Shown one piece after another: positions 56,423 to 64,000 of a DNA stretch of 64,000 nt. Source of the stretch: Akanthomyces muscarius (lineage: Eukaryota; Ascomycota; Sordariomycetes; Hypocreales; Cordycipitaceae); contig NC_079246.1 in the NCBI RefSeq assembly GCF_028009165.1, positions 1,860,001 through 1,924,000 on the forward strand, in the 5' to 3' direction. Within the stretch, counting starts at the first letter, position 1; every line of letters begins with the position of its first letter. Both the position numbers and the translations under genes were made by a program. A model generated the notes under the pieces. The model ran no database searches, was not told the origin of the DNA, and saw nothing but the letters and a program-made list of their open reading frames with translations.

Positions 56423-59314
56423 TCATACGAGCTGGACTGGCTTAAAGCCGTCTTGTTTACCCTCGGCTGCTTCGCCATCCATGATGCCATGTACGTAGGC
56501 TTCGCCAACAAAGGTGAATTGGCCTGGCCGGCCTGTGGGGCGAATGATGTAGGGCGTACGTCCGCCAGAAAACAGCCAGACCTGGTCGCCTGGTTGCGCG
56601 GCCCGCGGCACAAGGCCAAGATAACCGTTGGCCGTCGACATGACGCGGCGCAGGGGCCAAACGCACCACATAAAGTACTCAAACGAATTGACGCCATCGC
56701 TTTCTTTCTCGTCCTCGTCTTCCTCTTCCGTCTCCTGCCCTTCCACTGTTTGCGCATCTTCCTCGTCCTCATATTCCCTTTCGGTCTCCTTGCCTTCCTC
56801 TATTTGTGCATTTTTCTCCTCAACTCCGTTTGTAGTCACAATCTCTTCACCCGACACATCATTCTGGGCTTGATCGTCAGCGGCGCCCCTGTGTGGAAGC
56901 TCTCTGTGCACATCGCCATTTTGGGCTTCCTCTGCTTCTGCTTGATTACCACCATCTTCGTCTTCTCCCCTCGTCTCGCTTTGCTCTTCGTGCTCTTCAG
57001 CGACCACACTTCCTTGGTGCTCCTTGTCTTCCGTTTCCTCGCCGTCATTGTTCTTTTCCTGCTTGGCCTCCTTGACAGCTTTCAGAATGTCCTCGAAGTC
57101 GGGTAATGAGCCAGACGTGTCTTGAACAAAGACGTCGCGAAGCCAGCCTGCCGTCTCGGGGTTTGGCACACCGTCCGCGTCGCACAGTCCCAGGTCCACC
57201 AGCTCGCTGGGCAAGGTATCCTTGACGTACTCGGAAAAGTCTTCCCCGACGGGATCCTCGGCGTAGCTATAAGCCGTAAGAGGAAATGCGCGCTTCAGGT
57301 AGCAGTTGGCGCTCAGAACCTGCCACAGTGCCTCGACGCGATCGCATCCTGTCGGGTACATGGGGTCGATGGTGGCCATGGTCTTGAGCCACCCGAGCAC
57401 ATTGGCTGTACCGCAGTAGCAGTGCGACTCGGCATGACGCTGCTGCTCCACATGGGTAATAGTGTCGACCATTAGGCCGTCGAGCTGCAAAATATCAGAC
57501 TGAAACGGGTAGATATGCGGCACGGTCAGTCCGGCGGCGCAGAACTTTGTGCTGAACAAGCGTCTGGTGGCCAACGGCCAATGGAAAGACGGCACCCAGG
57601 AAGGCAAGTCGTCCGGCCGGGGAAGCAGGTTATGGGTATCGGCAAACGGCCGCACCCAACACCAACCTTCGTGGCGCTCGCTAATGTCTTGGACAAAGGA
57701 TAGCGCCTCCAGCGGCTCAAAGTCTTCAATCTCCCCGCTCCTCCAGTCTTGGTATCGATTATCCCCCTTTGCTTGGATATAGGCCTTGCCGACTAGTGTA
57801 AATACCTCAGTGATGGTTTTGTGATAGTCCGGAACGATGGGATCGTCGCCAGGCACGGGTTGCGCAATGCCCAGCAATGCAAAGATTTTATCGCGAGGAT
57901 CCGTTGCGGCAAAATTCCAAGTCAATGCAATAAGTGTCGAAAGGGGAAGCTTCGAATGCCACCAATTGTGCTCCAAGGACACGAAATCCGGATTGTTCTC
58001 ACGCAGAGACTGGAGCTGCGCGGTTACAATGCTGTCTTCAAGTCTGGTGCGCCGCGAATGCAGCCTCACATCAGCCAACGACCATGCCAGAGTGCCCATG
58101 TCGCCGTAGCGGTATTTGATCACTTTTGTGTTGTAGTTCATGCCGACATATTCGAAATCGATGGCCTCTTGAAATACCTGGAACAGTGCAGCCCAGGGAA
58201 GATCGTCGCCTCCAAACATGATTCGCACGTCTCGTGCCAAGGCAACTTCTTGCAGAACCCATATTCGATGAAAATACGACCTGCGAACGAAGTCTAGCAC
58301 GATGTCCAGATTTTCTGAAGAGAGAATTGTTCCATTTTGAATCTCTTGGTCGTCTTCGTCGCTTTCCCCATTTTTGCGGCGACGGTGCCAAGCTTCCCAT
58401 GAGCGTTTGAAACACTCGGCCGACGAGGATAGGATTGTTGGCAAGGTGTGATGCAACTCACTCGCAGCAGTCTCTGAAGAAAAGCCGCCCAGCCAAATGA
58501 TGACAGACTGAGCCTGGCCATATATTTGCGTCATCATCGAGACCTGGGTGTTTCTCTCCGTCACATCTTGCTGATTGACGCAGATTGCATCGATCCAAAT
58601 CGGCTTGGATCTGTGGTGTCGCACGCCGGGACCAGAAACTGTCACAGAGGTCTCTGATACGTTTTCCAGTATGCGGGCAATGTCGAGGTAGCGTCTGCGC
58701 TTGCGCTGTACGCAGCAGTCTAACGGGGTGCGGTCGGTGCTGTCAATCATGGTACGATCCGCGCCTTGGGCGAGCAAGAGCTCGACAATCTCCACATGGC
58801 CATTTTCTGCCGCATAGTGAAGAGCGGTCTCGCCGAAGCAGTCGACGTTATTTATACCGGCACCGTGACGAAGCGAGTCCTCAACATCGTCGTATCGACC
58901 GTCCTCGGCGGCCTGGATGAGCCTGGTCTTGTTGTAGGGCTCATACCGAGAATCAACTTCGGCATCGTCAGACCACTCATCGACTCTGAGCTGGCTTAGA
59001 CCATCGTAGAGGTTCTTGGTGATGAAGAACAGGCGACCGTTGACAGTAATGGGCCACTGGTTGTGCGGCGCGAATGGGTCCACGCCGCCATCCACACTCT
59101 GGTCCAGGGGGTTTGGATTGCCCCATGTGTAGGAGAGGCAGTTGAAATTCGGCTTGTCCTTGAGATCGACAGTGACAAGCTTGCAAGACAGCAGGGTGAC
59201 ACCGCAGATTGTGGGGGATGCTTTTGCCAACGGATTGCGAACCGTCAGGAGGCGGATGCTGGTGGAAGTCGGCAGCGGCTCGTACTGGAAAAAAGAGAAG
59301 TTGGGAGGTGACAT
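56423..59314 (-). CDS. HET-domain protein with ankyrin repeats inserted in the HET domain
   Basis: Intronless, 963 residues. HET-domain motif 1 'FNCLSYTWGNP' is at about residues 57-67 and 'ITVNGRLFFITKNLYDGLSQLR' at 89-110. HET motif 2 'IWIDAICVNQQDVTERNTQVSMMTQIYGQAQSVIIWLG' comes only at 239-276. The gap holds two to three ankyrin repeats (about 129-218; 'GETALHYAAENGHVEIVELLLAQGAD'). The central region is typical of HET proteins ('RIWVLQEVALARDV', 'DPRDKIFALLGIA'). A Glu/Asp-rich low-complexity segment (about 760-890) precedes the C-terminal 'AQPGDQVWLFSGGRTPYIIRP...YVHGIMDGE' part. HET domains act in heterokaryon incompatibility or programmed cell death in ascomycetes. Most are of unknown specificity, and this one has no assigned partner. 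Confidence 0.93.
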   Translation of the reverse strand: MSPPNFSFFQYEPLPTSTSIRLLTVRNPLAKASPTICGVTLLSCKLVTVDLKDKPNFNCLSYTWGNPNPLDQSVDGGVDPFAPHNQWPITVNGRLFFITKNLYDGLSQLRVDEWSDDAEVDSRYEPYNKTRLIQAAEDGRYDDVEDSLRHGAGINNVDCFGETALHYAAENGHVEIVELLLAQGADRTMIDSTDRTPLDCCVQRKRRRYLDIARILENVSETSVTVSGPGVRHHRSKPIWIDAICVNQQDVTERNTQVSMMTQIYGQAQSVIIWLGGFSSETAASELHHTLPTILSSSAECFKRSWEAWHRRRKNGESDEDDQEIQNGTILSSENLDIVLDFVRRSYFHRIWVLQEVALARDVRIMFGGDDLPWAALFQVFQEAIDFEYVGMNYNTKVIKYRYGDMGTLAWSLADVRLHSRRTRLEDSIVTAQLQSLRENNPDFVSLEHNWWHSKLPLSTLIALTWNFAATDPRDKIFALLGIAQPVPGDDPIVPDYHKTITEVFTLVGKAYIQAKGDNRYQDWRSGEIEDFEPLEALSFVQDISERHEGWCWVRPFADTHNLLPRPDDLPSWVPSFHWPLATRRLFSTKFCAAGLTVPHIYPFQSDILQLDGLMVDTITHVEQQRHAESHCYCGTANVLGWLKTMATIDPMYPTGCDRVEALWQVLSANCYLKRAFPLTAYSYAEDPVGEDFSEYVKDTLPSELVDLGLCDADGVPNPETAGWLRDVFVQDTSGSLPDFEDILKAVKEAKQEKNNDGEETEDKEHQGSVVAEEHEEQSETRGEDEDGGNQAEAEEAQNGDVHRELPHRGAADDQAQNDVSGEEIVTTNGVEEKNAQIEEGKETEREYEDEEDAQTVEGQETEEEDEDEKESDGVNSFEYFMWCVWPLRRVMSTANGYLGLVPRAAQPGDQVWLFSGGRTPYIIRPTGRPGQFTFVGEAYVHGIMDGEAAEGKQDGFKPVQLV

Positions 59315-60525
59315 GCTGAGCCGTGTGCGGCAAGCAATGCCTGTATCTGGATGGATGGCATTTTCAAAGAGGGGAAGATCAGGAAAGATGCTGGTAATAA
59401 ATAAGCGGCGACTGGAAGTTGCAGTACTGGTAAGGCTAGAACGGGCAACGAAAGGAGGCCTGACAGTCGCACCGCCACAGACGAGGCTGCAAACGAGGCA
59501 GCTGAGAAGTAGCTAGGCGTTTTAGAAGAGCAGGGTTCCCCAGAGGCCGAGGGGGGTGTCAGCGTTGCTAATAATGGAAGCGGCGAGTCCCGGAAGCTGT
59601 GAGTTATGGAGAGAAGGGGAATGTGATGGAAAAGAAGATTCGAAGCAGCTCTTTCGACAGAGAAGAGGCCTCGTGGTGTGGTTGAAGGGACGTGGTGTTG
59701 AGCCAACGGTCGGCGCCACAATTGTCCTCGGCGGCCTCTCTGCTGAGCCTTGTCAGCAACGCTTTGTATAATCTCGAATGCGTAATTAGCTCATGACAAT
59801 AGAGCAAAGATTCAAGGAAAGGCAAATGGCAAAAGATAGAAAACATCGGAATTGTTCGAAATAAAAGGTTCGTATTGGGCCATGCATAACTACCTAGGTA
59901 GGTACCTAGAGCTGCCTTCTCTGCAGCGGCCCGCCTAGCTGCTGAGCGCTCAACCCCTTAGGTACCTACCTAGACTAGAGCTTCAGCTGTGGCCATTACA
60001 TCATAGCACGTTGTGGTCAACCGCATTTACAGACCAGTCGATTCAATCTATCAATAATTCAATCGTAATCTAGAATCGACTGCAAGCCAATTTCTGCCAT
60101 CTCCGGCGACTATTAGCTTAGATTTGACGCCCTTAAAGCCGATCTGATATCGACTATCGTCTTCTAGTGACTCCCCCACAACCGTTGCCCAGCTGTCGAC
60201 CACCAGCCAGACGGGCGAACTGTTATCGCATCGGCCACTTACCAATCCCCTCCGGAAACCCCGCGACGGATCATCCTCCTCCATGAGCCTCTCAACCCGC
60301 CCAGTTCGTCGTTTCGGTTCTTTCTGTCGAATTCCTAGCCGTCCCATCGCCTGTCTCGGTGTCGTCTCGTCATCGCATCGCTTAGTGTCGACATCCTCCT
60401 CCCCCGCAATCCCACAAACCCCGCGACCACGGCCCGCCGCCGCCGCCCATTGCCTCCGAACCCGAACCTCTTCCTCCTCCCGACACCTCAATAGCACGAC
60501 GCTACAACCGCCTGCCGCTCGCACC
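59315..60525. promoter_or_regulatory. divergent HET / SDR intergenic region
   Basis: About 1.2 kb between divergent starts. It contains a 15-bp perfect inverted repeat of the TACCTAGGTAGGTACC type (59894-59973). From 60283 an in-frame upstream ATG could extend the SDR protein by 81 residues. Confidence 0.5.
59894..59973. repeat. inverted repeat of CCTAGGTAGGTACC type
   Basis: Arms at 59894-59908 and 59959-59973 are perfect 15-bp reverse complements with a 50-bp spacer. Each arm is itself nearly palindromic (CTAGG/TACCTA units). Similar CCTAGGTA-rich strings are common in Sordariomycete intergenic DNA. Confidence 0.7.
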
Positions 60526-61692
60526 ATGGCCACCAACGCCACCTCGCAAGTCGTCCCCGCCAGCGCCGGCCAGCGCCTCGCCGGCAAAACCATCCTCATC
60601 ACCGGCGCCTCGGCCGGCATCGGCCAGGCCTGCGCCCTCGAGTTCGCCCTCGCGCAGCCGCACGACCTGCGCCTGATCCTCGCCGCGCGCCGCCTCGACG
60701 TCATCAAGGAGATTGCCGCCGCCATTACCAAGCAGGTCGGCGACGGCGTCAAGATACTGCCGCTGCAGCTCGACGTCAGCAAGCCCGACGAGGTGCGCAC
60801 CTTTGTGGGCAAGCTGCCGGAGGAGTTTAAGAACATCGATATTCTCATCAACAATGCGTAAGCTATACATCCTCCTGGATCTTGTCTGGGTCATTGAAAG
60901 AAAGACGAAGAAAAGTAAAGCGCAAAAAGCTAATCGGAAAACACCAACACTCAGAGGCGGCGTCCGCGGCGTAGAGACGGCGGGCAACATTGCCGAGTCC
61001 GACATCAACATCATGTTTGACACCAACGTCACGGGTCTCATCAACGTCACCCAGGCCGTTCTGCCCATCTTCTTTGCGCGCCCCGACGGCGGCGCCGGCG
61101 ACATCGTCAACATTGGCTCCATTGCCGGCCGCGAGCCCTACGCTGGCGGCTCCATTTACTGCGCGACCAAGGCCGCCGTCCGCAGCTTCACCGACAGCCT
61201 GCGCCGCGAGACCATCAGCACCAAGATTCGCGTCATGGAGGTTGATCCCGGCGCGGTCGAGACTGTACGCAACCCCCCCTCCACTATTGCTACTACGAAT
61301 GGAGAGAGCGAGAAAGAAGAGCTGTTGGCTAACTCTGTCGGAATGAAGGAATTCTCGGTCGTTCGCTTCCGCGGCGACAAGGCCAAGGCTGCTGCTACTT
61401 ATGCGTAAGTTCAGAGTCTCAAGCACCAAATTTCGGTAGCTATCAATCTCGATCTATACAATGCTGACAATCAACCATAGTGGCATGGAGCCTCTGACTC
61501 CTCAGGACATCGCCGAGGTCATCGTCTTCAACGTCACCCGCCGTCAGAACGTTGTAGTTGCCGACTCTCTCATCTTCCCCACGGTCCAGGTAAGAATTGC
61601 CACTGCCCTCTTCTGTAAGCCGACAATGACCATCTAACACGATTATGTAGGCCGGTACTGGTGCTGCCAACATGTACCGCAAGCCCGCGTAA
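60526..61692 (+). CDS. short-chain dehydrogenase/reductase (YMR226C/YdfG-like serine/3-hydroxy acid dehydrogenase)
   Basis: Five exons: 60526..60857, 60955..61264, 61349..61404, 61481..61589, 61651..61692; 282 residues. The cofactor motif '[19 protein letters not shown]' (about 24-42) has the TGxxxGIG pattern. 'DILINNAGGVRG' is the NNAG motif, and catalytic Ser is in 'VNIGSIAG' with 'YCATKAAV' giving Tyr-x3-Lys. Intron 2 is 84 nt, a multiple of three, and would read through; removing it joins '[18 protein letters not shown]', which is the family sequence, so it is a real intron. Relatives in yeast act as NADP-dependent 3-hydroxy acid (L-allo-threonine/serine) dehydrogenases. I start at 60526 (CACCATGGCC); an upstream in-frame ATG at 60283 would add a basic, Ser-rich leader. 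Confidence 0.9.
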
Positions 61693-62381
61693 GCTTACAT
61701 GGACACGCTGGCCAGTCAAGAGGCAGGCAGATACACGGTGACGCAAAATAGAAATGTAAAAAGCAACAGGTTGAATATAATAGATTTGAATTGAACATGT
61801 CTATAGACAAAATTCTACCAGACATAGAATAAAAAAGCTACAACACATGCACGAGTTTCTTGAAATGTTCGAAAAATTCTCTTGCCCCTCACCCACGCGC
61901 CCGAAGGCAGTAGCCACACAAATGACTTAGAGTGAGGGGCCTTCTAAGAACGAGAGTTCAATCTACCGATGTTCCGTTAAGAGCCCATTCTGAGGTGAAT
62001 CGGGCCCTTGCTGCCTAAGTGGCGAGCACCACCGGGGTTTGTGTGTGTTTGGAGGGTTCTGAGCGTTTGCCAGACCTTCTTTCTAAAAGGCTACGCAGAA
62101 GACTGAAAAGCTTGCAGAAACCCTCCTCACGTGGAAAAGAAAGGATTCACGAGATTGGCGATGGGGACTGGGAAACACTCCATGTTTGCCATTCTAGCTG
62201 CTGCTCGCCCAAAAAAATATAAGCAAACCGAAACAGGCAGCTACTGAAAATTACCTTCCAAAAACGCCACGCTAGCGTAAAAAAATATCAATAAAGATGT
62301 CAAATCATGGCATCGTCAACATCGACATGTGCCATCAAGATGCAAATGCATCCGTCGCATTCTGCTGGCTAGCAGAATGGC
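61693..62381. other. convergent 3' flanks of the SDR and PRPP synthetase genes
   Basis: No gene seen. AT-rich stretches near 61745-61850 may be the 3' UTR of the SDR gene. Confidence 0.4.
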
Positions 62382-64000
62382 CTAGTCCGTGTGCTGGTAC
62401 AGAGGCGAGATTGACTCTCCGTAGTGGTTGCGTCGGATAGCCTCCGAAAGTAGAATCGACAAGTCGAGAATGACCAGTTTGGTGATGCCCTTGACGCGGT
62501 CCTGGCTGATGGGGAAACTGTTGGTCACGACAATCGAGTCGATGCACTCGCATGCCTGTAGTCGCTCCAAAGTGTCCGCACCAAAAACGCCGTGCGTCGC
62601 AATGCAGTACACCTTTTTGGCTCGGCCTCGCTTGACGACTGTCTCGGCGGCGGCAATCCACGATCCGGGCTTGTCGATCATGTCATCTATTAGGAAGACA
62701 GTCTTGTCCTTCACGTCACCGACAAGGGTAATCATGTGCTCGGTCTTGGTGTCTTGGAAGACGTTGTCCTCCTCGTCAGAGCTAGCAGTGGGATCGCTGC
62801 TCCCACCGAGCGCCTGCTTTTCCGGAACAAAGAAGGATGAAGCACGCGACATGGCCATAGGGTCCTCCTCAGCATCGCTCTGTTCTTGCTCGGGAGAGGG
62901 GAAATCATCCTCAACAACGTGACCTTGAATGAGTCGTCCGCGAGTGACCTCCTGTGGCCGATGATCATCGTAGCCTTCTTCGTCCTGAGCAGCTGCGCCG
63001 GTAGAGCTTGTAGACGGGGTAGTGCTGCCATTGCGGGTCGGCGTCACGTTTCCGCTTTCGACCTTTTCTGCGGCAGCAGGCGACCGCTTAGGAGACCCTT
63101 GCGAGTCCGCTGAGATGACCGCTTTCCTGGCTTGGGCTTGCTGGGAGGCGAATACCTCTTCAGCATCACGGCTGGGGCGAATGCTGGCCGAGGTGGATGT
63201 CTCCAGGGCTGGTGAACGATTTTCTCTGTCAAAGTGATTCATAATCATGCTATGAGACATGTTCGTGGTTCGCTTTCGGTCCGTCGTCACCATGCCGAAG
63301 TTGAGCTTGAGCGCATCAGCCAGAGACGTCACACGTTTCGTGCCACCGGCGTTCTTGGACACGACTACAGCCTCCTTCCATTGTGGCACGTTGCGACGAA
63401 TCCAGCGAGCGATGATAGGCTCGGCGTGCAGGTTGTCGACCGGGCATCGAAAGAAGCCCTGCATCTGCGATGCGTGCAGGTCGACCGTGATAACGTGCTT
63501 GACGCCAGCGACGTTAAGCAGGTTGGCCAACATGCGGGCGGTGATAGCGCCTCGGTGAGACTTTTTCTTGGACTGGCGGCTGTAGGGAAAGTATGGAAGG
63601 ACAGCTGCAAAAAGGAGCATCGTCGTCAGCAAAACGAACACGACAACTTATTTGCAGCGCCTGTGACTCAGACCATACCTGTGATCTTGTTGGCCGAGCC
63701 GCCTTTGCAAGCATTGATCATGATCAGCAGCTCCATGATGGAGTCGTTAATCTTGGGACTGCCCGACTGGACGACAAAGACATCCTTTTCCCGGACGCTC
63801 GTGAGAATTCGTACGCTTGTCTCGCCCTTTGGACCGAAAGGTTAGCCTCGCCGCACGAGCTGTCGGGGCGGTAGAAGCAGGCTAGGGGAGCTCACATTGG
63901 AGAATTGAGTCAGCTCTGCGTCGGCCGGCGTCATGCCCAAGTTCTCACATATCTGCTTTGTGAGAACAGGGCACGAATTGCCCGCAAAGATGAGCGTGTT
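62382..64000 (-). CDS. PRS5: ribose-phosphate pyrophosphokinase with long insertion (PRS5-like), 5' partial
   Basis: The gene runs off the right edge; visible exons are complement(62382..63604, 63679..63826, 63896..>64000). The first visible residues 'LIFAGNSCPVLTKQICENLGM' are close to the N terminus, so only the start and perhaps a small exon are missing. 'GETSVRILTSVREKDVFVVQSG', 'PYFPYSRQSKKKSHRGAITARMLANLLNVAG' and 'VDLHASQMQGFF' are PRPP-synthetase signatures. The PRPP-binding loop is 'VFLIDDMIDKPGSW'. Between 'TTDRKR' and 'MITLVGDVKDK' (about 63269-62740) lies a Ser/Glu/Pro-rich insertion of about 175 residues, like the non-homologous regions of yeast Prs1 and Prs5. These subunits make PRPP for nucleotide, His and Trp synthesis and also link to cell-wall integrity signalling. 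PRS5 rather than PRS1 is a guess from insertion length. Confidence 0.9.

Noticed and set aside
61265..61348. 28 extra residues in the SDR protein
   Set aside because: This segment has GTACGC donor, CTAAC branch and AAG acceptor, and removing it restores the conserved '[12 protein letters not shown]' sequence, so it is an intron.
1..64000. tRNA or rRNA genes, CRISPR arrays, intact transposons
   Set aside because: Scanning by eye found no convincing A/B-box tRNA, no rRNA-like stretch, no regularly spaced repeats and no transposase or reverse-transcriptase frame; a covariance-model scan could still find a tRNA I missed.

Overview
The window is a piece of a filamentous ascomycete genome. Genes are split by short introns (about 50-100 nt) with GTRNGT-like donors, CTAAC-type branch points and YAG acceptors. 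Housekeeping genes are spread on both strands, intergenic spaces are compact, and Zn2Cys6, HET and ACS-type MFS genes are present. The best fit is a hypocrealean, insect-associated fungus: the central gene cluster reads like the cyclooligomer depsipeptide (beauvericin/bassianolide/enniatin) clusters of Beauveria, Cordyceps and Fusarium, and there is a small secreted peritrophin-A (CBM14) protein. The species cannot be named from the sequence alone.

Layout. 0-7.6 kb is a conserved housekeeping block: tRNA-splicing endonuclease subunit Sen34, Elongator subunit Elp4, RNA polymerase common subunit Rpb8, a DUF4743/Nudix hydrolase and saccharopine dehydrogenase Lys9. 7.6-13.8 kb is gene-poor and holds two small secreted cysteine-rich proteins (an 8-Cys protein and a CBM14 protein). 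13.8-38.5 kb is the specialised-metabolism region: a giant iterative NRPS (C-A-T-C-A-MT-T-T-C), a divergently transcribed ketoisovalerate reductase, an ABCB-type full transporter, an ACS-family MFS transporter, an acyl-CoA:6-APA acyltransferase-like Ntn hydrolase and a Zn2Cys6 regulator. 38.5-64 kb returns to general genes: Hikeshi/Opi10, apyrase Ynd1, a HEI10-like RING protein, the NEDD8 E1 subunit Ula1, a broken S9 (DPP4-like) peptidase, a DHA-type MFS drug transporter, a HET protein with ankyrin repeats, an SDR dehydrogenase and a PRPP synthetase cut by the right edge.

How the cluster should work (inference from the family): the reductase makes D-2-hydroxyisovalerate from 2-ketoisovalerate. 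The first adenylation domain (no acidic residue for an amino group) loads the hydroxy acid. The second loads an aliphatic amino acid that the embedded methyltransferase N-methylates. The twin carrier proteins and the last C domain oligomerise and cyclise the dipeptidol units, and the ABC transporter is a likely exporter. The most striking observation is that the NRPS reading frame is broken by one in-frame TAG codon inside the first condensation domain, while every later domain looks intact. Either the locus is very recently disabled, translation handles the stop in some way, or the base is an assembly error. A second gene, the S9 peptidase, carries two lesions (a 1-nt frameshift in an A run and an in-frame TGA).
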